A DNA stretch of 64,000 nucleotides from Pseudoroseomonas aestuarii (lineage in GTDB: Bacteria; Pseudomonadota; Alphaproteobacteria; Acetobacterales; Acetobacteraceae): positions 1 through 64,000 of the forward strand of contig NZ_JBHSCH010000001.1 in the NCBI RefSeq assembly GCF_042651065.1, given 5' to 3'. A program made the translations under genes and the position numbers. Position 1 is the first letter of the stretch; the number at the start of each line of letters is the position of its first letter. Below, piece by piece: positions 32,087 through 40,516 of the stretch. The notes under the pieces were generated by a model, which had not been told where the DNA came from, ran no database searches, and saw only the letters and a program-made list of their open reading frames with translations.

Positions 32087-32401
32087 GCGGCCCGGCAGGG
32101 CCGCGGCACGGCTTCACGCTGAAAATGACAGGCTTGTCATGACAGGTGCTGCCGCTCCCATGGCCGGCTGGTGGCGGAACAGGGGCGGCCGCGCCGGAAT
32201 CGCCGCGCTCCACGGAAACATTTTGTTTCGGTTATTCAATTCCATATCATTTTCGCCTTCTCCTCCGCCCTGCCTAGACTGAGCAGGTGATTGCCGGAAA
32301 TTCATCCGCGTGACGCGGGCCCGGTCTGTCTGGCGATCCTCCGGCTTCTTCGGGCCTCCCTGGCCGGAGCGGCTGCCGCGATGGAGGGGCTGGAAGCCTG
32401 G
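32087..32401. other. Intergenic region upstream of the APC permease
   Basis: About 315 bases without a confident gene. It contains TGTCATGACA (32135-32144), a palindrome preceded by TGACA (32126-32130), and an AT-rich block (32220-32255) with a promoter-like pair. An in-frame extension of the permease from a TTG at 32291 or ATG at 32381 remains possible. No RNA structure or repeat is evident. Confidence 0.5.
32223..32250 (+). promoter_or_regulatory. Candidate sigma-70 promoter of the APC permease
   Basis: TTGTTT (32223-32228), 16-nt spacer and TATCAT (32245-32250), inside the most AT-rich stretch of the window. It would give transcription near 32257, upstream of all candidate starts of the permease. 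Confidence 0.5.
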
Positions 32402-33781
32402 ATGCCGCACACGCAGAGCCCCGGGCGGGAGCCCACCCTGTCCGTCTTCGATGCCGTCGTGATCCTGGTGGGCATCGTCGTCGGCATCGGCATCTTCAGG
32501 ACGCCCTCGCTGGTGGCCGCGCATGTGGAGAGCGAGGCCGCCTTCATCGCCGTCTGGGTGGCGGGAGGTGTCGTCACCCTGGTCGGCGCACTCTGCTACG
32601 CGGAGCTGGCGGCCGCGCACCCGCATGCCGGCGGGGAATACCATTTCCTCTCCCGCGCCTATGGCCGGCCGGTGGCCATGCTGTTCGGCTGGGCCCGCGG
32701 CACGGTCATCCAGACGGGCGCCATCGCCGGGGTGGCCTTCGTGCTAGGCGACTACGCGGCCCGCGCCCTGCCGGCCGGGCCGCACGGCCCCGCCCTCTAC
32801 GCCGCCCTCGCGGTCATCGTGCTGACGGGGGTCAACGTCGCCGGCACGTTCCAGGGCAAGACGCTGCAGATCGCCGTCACGATCCTCGAGATCGCCGCCA
32901 TCCTGGCCATCATCGCCTTCGGCCTGTCCGGCACCGCCACGCCGCCCGTGCCGCCGGCGGAGACCGCCCCCGCCCAGGCCGCCGGGCTGGGCATGGCGAT
33001 GATCTTCGTGCTGCTCACCTATGGGGGCTGGAACGAAGCGTCCTACCTGACCGGCGAACTTAGGGACGCACAGCGGAGCATTCCGCGCGTGCTGCTGGCC
33101 GGCACGGCGTTCATCGTGGCGCTCTATGTTCTGGTCAACCTGGCGCTGCTGATGGTGCTGGGGCTGGAGGGGCTGCGCGCCTCGCCGGCGGTGGCCGCCG
33201 ACATGATGCAGCGCGTCGCCGGCCCTGCCGGCGCCGGGCTCGTCACCGCCGCCATCGTCGTCGCGGCGGTGTCGACGCTGAACGCCACGATCTTCACCGG
33301 CGCCCGCACCTGCGCCGCCATGGCGGAGGACATCACCGTCCTCGCCCGGCTCGGGCGCTGGAGCGGGCGCGGCCGGACCCCGGCCAACGGCCTGCTGGCG
33401 CAGGGCGCCATTGCCCTGGCGCTGGTCGGGCTGGGGGCCGTCACGCAGGATGGCTTCCGCACCATGGTGGATTACACCGCGCCGGTCTTCTGGGCCTTCC
33501 TGCTGCTCGTCGGCATCGCGCTCTTCGTGCTGCGCCGGCGGGAGCCGCGCCGCGTGCTGCCCTACCGGGTGCCGCTCTACCCCCTCACGCCGCTGCTCTT
33601 CTGCCTGACCTGCCTCTACATGCTGCATGCGAGCATCGCCTACACCGGCATGGGTGCGCTGGCCGGGTTGGCCGTCGTCGCCGCCGGCACGCCGCTGCTG
33701 CTGTTCCGCCGGCGGGAGGAGGGGAAACCCGATGCAACCCTGCCGGCCGGGAAGGCCGCGCTGTCCCGCCCGACACGCTGA
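32402..33781 (+). CDS. APC-superfamily amino acid permease
   Basis: Inner-membrane permease of about 459 residues with roughly 12 helices. The APC core is clear: LSVFDAVVILVGIVVGIGIFRTPSLVA (helix 1 with the unwound GIGIF), AELAAAHPHAGGEYHFLSRAYGR after helix 2-3, and TYGGWNEASYLTGELRDAQRSIPRVLL near helix 6. It looks like members transporting amino acids or polyamines; the substrate is unclear. ATG 32402 has GGAAG five nt upstream; ATG 32381 and TTG 32291 are alternative starts. Its stop lies 17 nt before the exported methyltransferase, so the two are probably one transcript. Confidence 0.88.
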   Translation: MPHTQSPGREPTLSVFDAVVILVGIVVGIGIFRTPSLVAAHVESEAAFIAVWVAGGVVTLVGALCYAELAAAHPHAGGEYHFLSRAYGRPVAMLFGWARGTVIQTGAIAGVAFVLGDYAARALPAGPHGPALYAALAVIVLTGVNVAGTFQGKTLQIAVTILEIAAILAIIAFGLSGTATPPVPPAETAPAQAAGLGMAMIFVLLTYGGWNEASYLTGELRDAQRSIPRVLLAGTAFIVALYVLVNLALLMVLGLEGLRASPAVAADMMQRVAGPAGAGLVTAAIVVAAVSTLNATIFTGARTCAAMAEDITVLARLGRWSGRGRTPANGLLAQGAIALALVGLGAVTQDGFRTMVDYTAPVFWAFLLLVGIALFVLRRREPRRVLPYRVPLYPLTPLLFCLTCLYMLHASIAYTGMGALAGLAVVAAGTPLLLFRRREEGKPDATLPAGKAALSRPTR

Positions 33782-33798
33782 CGATGGAGAGATCCGCC

Positions 33799-34629
33799 AT
33801 GACACGCCTGCCCCTCCTCGCCACGGCCTGCCTCTTCTCCTTCTGGGGTGGGCAGCCCGCCGCCGCCCAGCCTGCCATCGGCACGCCGGCACCCGCCTAC
33901 GCCCCCTCGGTCGGCCAGACCGGCAAGGACGTCGTCTGGGTGCCGACCCATCAGGAGCTGGTGGACCGGATGCTCGACATGGCCAAGGTCACGGCCGAGG
34001 ACTACGTGGTCGATCTCGGCTCCGGCGACGGGCGGACGGTGATCACCGCCGCCCGGCGCGGCGCCCGGGCGCACGGCATCGAGTACAACCCGGATCTGGT
34101 GGCGCTGTCGCAGCGCAACGCGCAGGCGGCGGGGGTGGCCGGCCGCGCCACCTTCGCCCAGGGCGACATCTTCCAGTCGGATTTCTCCGACGCCACGGTC
34201 GTCACCCTCTTCCTGCTGCAGACGCTGAACGAGCGGCTGCGGCCGACCCTGCTGGCGATGAAGCCCGGCACCCGGGTGGTCTCCAACACCTTCACCATGG
34301 GCGACTGGGAGCCGGACCAGTCCTTCGAGCGGGATGGCCAGTGCACCAGCTTCTGCCGCGCCTATCTCTGGATCATCCCCGCCCGGGCCGGGGGGGCGTG
34401 GCAACTGGGGGAGGAGGGCCGGCTCACCCTGGAGCAGACCTTCCAGATGCTGAGCGGCACCCTGACGCGCGAGGGCCGCGAGCTGCCCCTCAGCGAAGCC
34501 CGGATGACGGGCGACCGCATCACCTTCACCGCCGGCGGGCAACGCTATTCCGGCACGCTGGAGGGCGACCGGATCGCCGGCCAGATCGAGGGCGGCGGCG
34601 CGTGGAGCGCCACCCGCGCCGCGCGCTGA
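33799..34629 (+). CDS. Exported class I SAM-methyltransferase-like protein
   Basis: Protein of 276 residues with a clear N-terminal signal peptide (TRLPLLATACLFSFWGGQPAAAQPA). A methyltransferase core follows: VPTHQELVDRMLDMAKV, motif I VVDLGSGDGRTVITAA near 75, acidic end of strand 2 GIEYNPDLV near 95, and FAQGDIFQSDFSDATVVTLFLL near 118. The last ~75 residues form a beta-rich domain (RITFTAGGQRYSGTLEGDRIAGQI). The core resembles DOT1-like and small-molecule methyltransferases. A periplasmic location is odd because SAM is cytosolic. GGAGAG precedes the chosen ATG. A perfect 12-bp hairpin follows. Confidence 0.8.
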   Translation: MTRLPLLATACLFSFWGGQPAAAQPAIGTPAPAYAPSVGQTGKDVVWVPTHQELVDRMLDMAKVTAEDYVVDLGSGDGRTVITAARRGARAHGIEYNPDLVALSQRNAQAAGVAGRATFAQGDIFQSDFSDATVVTLFLLQTLNERLRPTLLAMKPGTRVVSNTFTMGDWEPDQSFERDGQCTSFCRAYLWIIPARAGGAWQLGEEGRLTLEQTFQMLSGTLTREGRELPLSEARMTGDRITFTAGGQRYSGTLEGDRIAGQIEGGGAWSATRAAR

Positions 34630-34637
34630 GCGGGGGG

Positions 34638-34667
34638 AAGGGCGGGAGCAGTGGGGCTCCCGCCCTT
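34638..34667. terminator. Shared terminator between methyltransferase and parC
   Basis: Perfect 12-bp stem AAGGGCGGGAGC / GCTCCCGCCCTT around AGTGGG between two convergent genes, 8 nt after one stop and 4 nt from the other. The T-run is poor in both directions, but the symmetric position suggests bidirectional use. Confidence 0.7.
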
Positions 34668-34671
34668 CCTG

Positions 34672-36906
34672 TCACTCGAAGCGGTTGTTGCGCGGGAAGC
34701 CGTTGGGCGGCTGGCGGCCGGCGCCGGCGCGGTTGCCGCGCCAGGTGGTGAGGTCGGTCTCCAGCCGCATCCGCTCGCCGATGCGCCAGGTGAGGCCGGC
34801 CGTCCCCTGGAACACCTTCACGTCCGAGAGCCGCCCATCGCGGTAGCCCTGCAGCGCCACGCCGCGGCCGCGCGTCATCTCCGGCACCTGCTCCAGCGGG
34901 AAGACCAGCAGCTTGCGGTTGGTGCCGATGATGGCCACCGTGTCGCCCTCCACCGGCACGCAGGCGGCCGCCTCGTGGCCGGCCTCCAGCGTCAGCACCT
35001 GCTTGCCGGTGCGCTTCTCGGCCACCAGATCCTCGGAGCGGATGACGAAGCCGCGCCCGTCATCGGCGGCCACCAGGTACTTGCGGCCCTCCTTCCAGAC
35101 GAACAGCTCAACCACCTCGTCCTCGTTGGTGAGGTCCACCATCAGCCGCACCGGCTGGCCGTCGCCACGGCCGCGCGGCAGGGCCTCGGCCTTGATGGTG
35201 AAGCTCTTGCCGTTGGTGGCGAAGAGGCAGAGGCGGTCGGTGGTCTCGGCGTGCAGGGCGATGCGGAGCCGGTCGCCCTCCTTGAACTTGTGCTCCGTCT
35301 CCAGCGGCACATGGCCCTTCAGCGCGCGGATCCAGCCCTTCTCGGAGAGGATGACGGTGACCGGCTCGCGCTCGACGAAGGCGCGCTCGTCGATCACCAC
35401 GGCGGCGGGGGCGGTGTCGATGGCGGTGCGGCGGCGGCCGAGCTCCGTCTCCTCGCCAAATTTCTCCCGCGTCGCGGCGATCTGCTCGGCGAGCTTCCTC
35501 CAGCGCAGCTTCTCGCTGCCGAGCAGGGCCTGCAGGGATTTCTGCTCCGCGCTGAGCTTCTTGTGCTCCTTGCGGATCTCCATCTCCTCCAGCTTGCGCA
35601 GGGAGCGCAGCCGCATGTTCAGGATCGCCTCGGCCTGCATGTCGGTCAGGCTGAAGGTGCTGATCAGCACCGGCTTGGGCTGGTCCTCCTCGCGGATGAT
35701 GCGGATCACCGCGTCGAGGTTGAGATAGGCGATGAGGTAGCCGTCCAGGATCTCCAGCCGGCGGGCGATGGCGTCCAGCCGGTGCTGGCTGCGGCGCACC
35801 AGCACCTCGTGCCGGTGGTCGAGCCAGGAACGCAGGACCTCCTTCAGCCCCATCACGCGCGGGGTGCGGCTGGCATCCAGCACGTTCATGTTCAGCGAGA
35901 GGCGGGATTCCAGCGGGGTCGCGCGGAACAGCGTCTCCATCAGCACCGCCGGCTCCACCGTGCGGTTCTTCGGCTCCAGCACGATGCGCACCACGTCGGT
36001 GCTCTCGTCCCGCACATCGGCCAGCAGGGGGAGCTTCTTCTCCTCCATCAGCTGCGCGATCTGCTCGATCAGGCGGGACTTCGCCACCTGGTAGGGGATC
36101 TCGGTGACCACCACCTGCCAGGTGCCGTTCTTCAGCGCCTCGCGCTCCCACCGGGCACGGACGCGGAAGCCGCCGCGGCCGGTGGCATAGGCCTCGCGGA
36201 TCGCCTCCGGCGATTCCACCAGCACGCCGCCCGTGGGGAAGTCCGGCCCCCGCATGTGGCGCAGCAGCTCGTCGATCTCGGCCTTCGGGTTCTCGATCAG
36301 CGCCAGCGCGGCGGCGCAGAGCTCGCCCGCATTGTGCGGCGGGATGGAAGTGGCCATGCCCACCGCGATGCCGTTGGCGCCATTGGCCAGCAGGTTGGGG
36401 AAGGCGGCGGGCAGGACGATCGGCTCCTGCTCCTCGCCATCATAGGTGGCGCGGAAATCGACCGCGTTCTCCTCGATGCCTTCCAGCATCGCGCTCGCGA
36501 TGGCGGTGAGCCGCGCCTCGGTGTAGCGCATGGCCGCGGCGTTATCGCCGTCGATATTGCCAAAATTGCCCTGGCCCTCGACCAGCGGGTAGCGGGCGGC
36601 GAATTCCTGCGCCAGCCGCACCATGGCCTCGTAGATCGAGGCATCGCCATGCGGATGGTACTTGCCCATCACGTCGCCGACGATGCGGGCGCATTTCTTG
36701 AAGCCCGCCGCCGGGTCCAGCCGCAGCTGGTGCATGGCCCAGAGCAGCCGCCGGTGCACCGGCTTCAGCCCGTCCCGCACATCCGGCAGCGAGCGCGCCG
36801 TGATGGTGGACATGGCATAGGCCAGGTACCGCTCCGAGAGGGCGGCGGAAAGGTTGGTCGGCCTTACGGCGCCGCCTTCGGGCAGTGTGGTCAGGTCGTC
36901 GGGCAT
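34672..36906 (-). CDS. parC: DNA topoisomerase IV subunit A ParC
   Basis: Catalytic subunit of the type IIA topoisomerase that decatenates daughter chromosomes. It has 744 residues. The DNA-cleaving Tyr is Y128 in NAAAMRYTEARLT. The quinolone-binding segment GKYHPHGDASIYEAM (81-95) has Ala at the position of E. coli Ser80, while the Glu84 equivalent (E93) is kept. The tower and coiled coil follow (about 360-470), and the C-terminal beta-pinwheel runs from about 490 to 715. GGAGT precedes the ATG and a promoter-like pair lies 90 bp upstream. The parE gene is not in this window. It is divergent from the Nramp-like gene. Confidence 0.96.
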   Translation of the reverse strand: MPDDLTTLPEGGAVRPTNLSAALSERYLAYAMSTITARSLPDVRDGLKPVHRRLLWAMHQLRLDPAAGFKKCARIVGDVMGKYHPHGDASIYEAMVRLAQEFAARYPLVEGQGNFGNIDGDNAAAMRYTEARLTAIASAMLEGIEENAVDFRATYDGEEQEPIVLPAAFPNLLANGANGIAVGMATSIPPHNAGELCAAALALIENPKAEIDELLRHMRGPDFPTGGVLVESPEAIREAYATGRGGFRVRARWEREALKNGTWQVVVTEIPYQVAKSRLIEQIAQLMEEKKLPLLADVRDESTDVVRIVLEPKNRTVEPAVLMETLFRATPLESRLSLNMNVLDASRTPRVMGLKEVLRSWLDHRHEVLVRRSQHRLDAIARRLEILDGYLIAYLNLDAVIRIIREEDQPKPVLISTFSLTDMQAEAILNMRLRSLRKLEEMEIRKEHKKLSAEQKSLQALLGSEKLRWRKLAEQIAATREKFGEETELGRRRTAIDTAPAAVVIDERAFVEREPVTVILSEKGWIRALKGHVPLETEHKFKEGDRLRIALHAETTDRLCLFATNGKSFTIKAEALPRGRGDGQPVRLMVDLTNEDEVVELFVWKEGRKYLVAADDGRGFVIRSEDLVAEKRTGKQVLTLEAGHEAAACVPVEGDTVAIIGTNRKLLVFPLEQVPEMTRGRGVALQGYRDGRLSDVKVFQGTAGLTWRIGERMRLETDLTTWRGNRAGAGRQPPNGFPRNNRFE

Positions 36907-36992
36907 GGCGGTACTCCAGCACTCTCGGCACGCGCATGTGTCGGGGAGGGGCTAGCGCAGCGGGGCGCGTCGCACCAGGGGCTTCCCGCCGG

Positions 36993-37021
36993 AATAGAAC
37001 AAAAAATGAACGAACAGCCAA
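36993..37021 (-). promoter_or_regulatory. Candidate parC promoter
   Basis: On the minus strand TTGGCT (37021-37016), 17-nt spacer and TCTATT (36998-36993), in a locally A/T-rich patch with a run of six A on the plus strand. It would start transcription about 80 nt upstream of the parC ATG. Confidence 0.5.
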
Positions 37022-37137
37022 GCCTCACAACGCCGTGTGACCGGGCCCGCAGGGGCTGACGCCGGCGAAGCGCGGCGGCCATAGTGGCAGCCGACCAACC
37101 CAAGAAAAACAAGAACGAATTCGGGAGAAATTCAGGA

Positions 37138-38556
37138 ATGAGCGCCAGCGCGGACGCCATTGTACAACGCGGCATCGAGGCCGAGGACGATCCTTATCGC
37201 CTCACCAAGGACGGGGTCATGGAGCCCCCGGTCGGTTGGAGGCACTCGCTGAAGCATCTGGGGCCGGGGTTGATCCTCAGCGCCTCCATCGTCGGCTCGG
37301 GCGAGCTGATCGTCACCACCACCCTTGGCGCCACGGTGGGCTTCGCGCTGCTGTGGATGGTCATCTTCAGCACCTTCGTGAAGGTGGCGGTGCAGATCGA
37401 GCTGGCCCGCTGGTGCATCTCCACCGGCCAGCCGGCGCTCACCGGCTACAACAAGGTGGGGCCGCATGTCGGGCGGCTGAGCTGGATCAACCTGCTCTGG
37501 GCGCTCATGGCGCTCTCCAAGGTGCTGCAGATGGGCGGCGTGGTGGGTGGCGTGGCCCTGGCCATGAGCATCCTGCTGCCGCTTTCCGGGCCGCCCATGG
37601 GCGCCACCTCGATCACCATCTGGACCGTCATCGTCGCGGTGGGCAGCATCGCGCTGCTCTACAGCAACAAGTACAGCCGCATCGAGCGCGGCGCCGGCAT
37701 CCTGGTGGTGATCTTCTCCTTCATCACCATCGGCATCGCCCTGGGCCTGCCCTTCACCCCCTACGCCTATTCGATGGACGACATCGCCAGCGGCCTGTCC
37801 TTCGCCATCCCGGCGGGGGCGGTGGGCGCCGCCATCGCCATGTTCGGCATCACCGGCGTCGGCGCCGACGAGCTGACCTTCTACACCTACTGGTGCATCG
37901 AGAAGGGCTATGCCCGCCATGTCGGGCCCAATGACGGCAGCGAGGCCTGGCAGCGCCGCGCCAAGGGCTGGATCAGCGTCATGTACAAGGACGCCTTCCT
38001 CTCCTGGGTCATCTACACCTTCGGCACCATCGCCTTCTTCATCATGGGCGCCGCGGTGCTGAACCCGCAGGGCGTGGTGCCGCAGGGCAACGAGATGATC
38101 ACCGCCCTCTCGCGCATGTACACCGACACGCTGGGCCAGTGGGCCGGCACGGTGTTCCTGCTGGGCGCGGTGGTGGTGCTGGGCTCCACCCTGTGGGCGG
38201 CGGTGCCGAGCTGGTCGCGCATGTACGTCAACCTGCTGGCTGAGATGGGCGTGCTGGAATGGCGCGACACGGCGGCCCGGCTGCGCTGGATCCGCATCTT
38301 CACCATCGCCCTGCCGCTGATCTGGGGCGCCGCCTACCTGTTCATGCGCTCGCCGGTGCTGATGGTGCAGATCGGCGGCATCGCCACCGGCATCTTCCTG
38401 CTCGCCGTGGTGGTGGCGGTGTGGCACCTCCGCCGCACCGAGACCGATCCGCGCCTCTACGGCAGTGGTCCGTTCAACGCGCTGCTGGTGGTCAGCAGCA
38501 TCGCCATCGTGCTGCTTGGCATCTACACGGGGCTGAGCGCGCTCAAGCTGGTCTGA
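37138..38556 (+). CDS. Nramp-family-related transporter lacking canonical metal ligands
   Basis: Membrane protein of 472 residues with about 11 helices and clear Nramp-like spacing: GPGLILSASIVGSGELIVTTTLG at helix 1, AVQIELARWCISTGQPALTGYN near 95, and FGITGVGADELTFYTYW at helix 6. In canonical Nramps helix 1 has DPGN and helix 6 has MPH as Mn/Fe ligands; here these read GSGE and GAD. It therefore belongs to a divergent Nramp-related group, and manganese or iron transport should not be assumed. GGGAGA precedes ATG 37138; a GTG at 37084 is an alternative start. A 9-bp hairpin follows the stop. Confidence 0.85.
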   Translation: MSASADAIVQRGIEAEDDPYRLTKDGVMEPPVGWRHSLKHLGPGLILSASIVGSGELIVTTTLGATVGFALLWMVIFSTFVKVAVQIELARWCISTGQPALTGYNKVGPHVGRLSWINLLWALMALSKVLQMGGVVGGVALAMSILLPLSGPPMGATSITIWTVIVAVGSIALLYSNKYSRIERGAGILVVIFSFITIGIALGLPFTPYAYSMDDIASGLSFAIPAGAVGAAIAMFGITGVGADELTFYTYWCIEKGYARHVGPNDGSEAWQRRAKGWISVMYKDAFLSWVIYTFGTIAFFIMGAAVLNPQGVVPQGNEMITALSRMYTDTLGQWAGTVFLLGAVVVLGSTLWAAVPSWSRMYVNLLAEMGVLEWRDTAARLRWIRIFTIALPLIWGAAYLFMRSPVLMVQIGGIATGIFLLAVVVAVWHLRRTETDPRLYGSGPFNALLVVSSIAIVLLGIYTGLSALKLV

Positions 38557-38563
38557 GGCAGGG

Positions 38564-38584
38564 CCAGGGGGCGCAGCCCCCTGG
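38564..38584. terminator. Hairpin between Nramp-like and DUF1003 genes
   Basis: Perfect 9-bp stem CCAGGGGGC / GCCCCCTGG with a three-base loop GCA, between convergent genes, 8 nt after the Nramp-like stop. There is no real T-run, but ATCCTTCCCTT follows. Confidence 0.6.
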
Positions 38585-38596
38585 ATCCTTCCCTTG

Positions 38597-39157
38597 TCAC
38601 GGCGCGATGCGCCTCTCCTCCAGCAGGCGGGTCAGCATCTCGATCTGCCGCTCCTGCTTTTCCAGCAGCGCCGTCATCTGCTCGGCGCGCAGCCGGTCCA
38701 GCTTCTCGTGCAGGGCCATGATCTCGATCTCGGCCTTCAGGTTCACCTCGTAGTCATGCGCCGCCACCAGCCGGTCCTTCGCCGATTGCCGGTTCTGGCT
38801 CATCATGATGATCGGCGCCTGCAAGGCCGCGATCATCGAGAGCAGCAGGTTCAGGAAGACGAAGGGGTAGGGGTCGAAGGGCTGGCGCAGCAGCCAGAGA
38901 TTGGCGCCAGTCCAGAGCACCAGCAGCAGCAGGCTGAGCAGGATGAAGCTCCAGGAGCCGCCGAAGCTGGCCACCTTGTCCGCCACCCGGTCGCCGAAGC
39001 TCAACTTCTCGGAGAAGGCCTCGTTGGTGTCGTGGCTGAGCGGGCGGCGCTCCAGCGCGCGGCTCAGCGCGCGGTGCTCGGCCTCGCCCAGCGCCTCGCC
39101 GGCGCCGAACCAGCGCGCGGCGGCCTCGCGGAACTCCGGCTTCGGGGATTCGGACAT
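38597..39157 (-). CDS. DUF1003 membrane protein
   Basis: Protein of 186 residues. A polar N-terminus precedes the DUF1003 core: FGDRVADKVASFGGSWSFILLSLLLLVLWTGANLWLL and YPFVFLNLLLSMIAALQAPIIMMSQNRQSAKDR, i.e. two helices with the conserved SQNRQ. A C-terminal coiled coil follows (ALHEKLDRLRAEQMTALLEKQERQIEMLTRLLEE). The function of DUF1003 is not established. GGAG precedes the ATG at 39157. The start region is 30 nt upstream of the mug stop on the same strand side, so mug-to-DUF1003 read-through is plausible. Confidence 0.88.
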   Translation of the reverse strand: MSESPKPEFREAAARWFGAGEALGEAEHRALSRALERRPLSHDTNEAFSEKLSFGDRVADKVASFGGSWSFILLSLLLLVLWTGANLWLLRQPFDPYPFVFLNLLLSMIAALQAPIIMMSQNRQSAKDRLVAAHDYEVNLKAEIEIMALHEKLDRLRAEQMTALLEKQERQIEMLTRLLEERRIAP

Positions 39158-39186
39158 GGCGGCGGCTCCGGGGCGCGGGGAAGCTT

Positions 39187-39711
39187 TCAGGGGCGGGCGT
39201 GGAACCACTGGCCCAGCGCCAGCCAGGGCCGCGCATCCCAGAAGCGGCTGGCCTGGCCGGAGGTGGAGGGCATCACCCAGACGGGCGGGAAATCCGCCGG
39301 CCCCTCCACGCGGCCATAGGGGATGGCGCCGGTGCGGCGGCCGAGGAAGGCGGCGGCCGGCGCCTTGGCGGTGAAGGCCACCGCCTGCGGCCGCACCGCG
39401 CGGATGCGGGCGGCGAAGCCCGCCGGGTCGTAGGCGCCGGGGGGGAGCTGGTCGTCATTGCCGGCGGCGTGCTTGGCCATGTCGGTCAGGCCGATGCCGT
39501 GACGCAGGAGCTCCGGATACTCGGCCGGCGCCAGCCGCCGCGGCGTCAGCCCCGCCTGGTGCAGGATGCCCCAGAAGCGGTTGCCCGGATGCGCGTAGTA
39601 GGCGCCGCGCGCCGCCGAGACGAGGCCGGGCGCCGAGCCGCAGAACACCAGCCGCAGCCCGGGCGCCAGCAGGTCGGGCAGCACCGGGTCTGACATAGTG
39701 GGGTCAGGCAT
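39187..39711 (-). CDS. mug: G/U mismatch-specific DNA glycosylase Mug
   Basis: Removes uracil or ethenocytosine from mismatched DNA. It has 174 residues: VFCGSAPGLVSAARGAYYAHPGNRFWGILHQAGLT near 22 contains the catalytic loop (family GxNPG-type region, here GSAPG, with the glycosylase Asn in PGNRFW). Then come GIGLTDMAKHAAGND near 73 and VMPSTSGQASRFWD near 147, the intercalation loop. It overlaps the end of recO by 8 nt on the same strand, so it is translated with recO. A DNA-repair pair is thus linked to the era-rnc-lepB operon. Confidence 0.92.
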   Translation of the reverse strand: MPDPTMSDPVLPDLLAPGLRLVFCGSAPGLVSAARGAYYAHPGNRFWGILHQAGLTPRRLAPAEYPELLRHGIGLTDMAKHAAGNDDQLPPGAYDPAGFAARIRAVRPQAVAFTAKAPAAAFLGRRTGAIPYGRVEGPADFPPVWVMPSTSGQASRFWDARPWLALGQWFHARP

Positions 39712-40462
39712 CGGCGGGAGCCTCGGGCGGCGGTGGCAGCAGGGCCTGGATGCGCGTCTCCAGCCATTCCCGCGCCGCCGGCACGGGGCGGTGGCGGCTG
39801 CCGAAGGCGTCGCGCGTCAGGAAGTGCCCGGTCAGCCGCAGCCCGGCGAGCCATTCGGCCGGGTCCGCCTCGGCCTGCCCGCCCTGCAGGAACAGCGGCA
39901 GCGGCAGAAGCCGCCCGGCATAGGGCGCGGCAGCCTCGGCGCTCACCGCCCGGCCGCTGCGGGGGGAGACATGGGTGAGGTGCCCGGCCGTGCCGGTGAC
40001 GGCGCAGGCGGAAAGGTCCAGCCCATAGCCCAGCGCCTCCAGCAGCAGCGCCTCCCAGCGTATGTAGTCGGCCAGCAGGGCCGGGGCGCCGCGCCCGAGA
40101 TTGGCCATCAGCGCCAGCAGGCCGGAGAAGACGCGCGGCTGTGCCTCGCGCTCCGGCAGCGCGTCGGCGGCGAGGGCACAGGCGGAGTTGAGCAGGGCGA
40201 GGGCGAGGGGGTCGTCCAGCGCCAGGGCGGCGGTGGGGTGCACCATCTCGCCGCTGAAGGCGCCGAGCTGCTCGGAGAGCCGCGCCACCCAGCGCACCTC
40301 GACCAGGTTGCCCGGCTGCCACAGCCCCGCCTGGGCGCGGGAGGCGCCGCCCTTGGCCAGCCCCAGGTGCCGCCCCTGCGCCTCGGTCAGCACGCCGACG
40401 ACGGCGCCGCCCTCGCCATGCGGGCGGGCCTCCAGCACGATGGCGGGGGCCTGCCACTCCAT
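39704..40462 (-). CDS. recO: DNA repair protein RecO
   Basis: Recombination mediator that helps load RecA on SSB-coated DNA with RecR/RecF. It has 252 residues: an N-terminal OB-fold (about 1-80: AIVLEARPHGEGGAVVGVLTEAQGRHLGLAKGG) and a helical C-terminal domain with YIRWEALLLEALGYGLDLSACAVTG near 132. The zinc-ribbon Cys cluster of some RecO proteins is absent, as in most Alphaproteobacteria. It lies 54 nt downstream of era. The order lepB-rnc-era-recO is the standard alphaproteobacterial arrangement. Confidence 0.93.
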   Translation of the reverse strand: MEWQAPAIVLEARPHGEGGAVVGVLTEAQGRHLGLAKGGASRAQAGLWQPGNLVEVRWVARLSEQLGAFSGEMVHPTAALALDDPLALALLNSACALAADALPEREAQPRVFSGLLALMANLGRGAPALLADYIRWEALLLEALGYGLDLSACAVTGTAGHLTHVSPRSGRAVSAEAAAPYAGRLLPLPLFLQGGQAEADPAEWLAGLRLTGHFLTRDAFGSRHRPVPAAREWLETRIQALLPPPPEAPADA

Positions 40463-40516
40463 GGGCTCAGGCCGCGATCGCCGGAAGCGTGGATCGCCGG
40501 CTCAACACCCCGGCCC

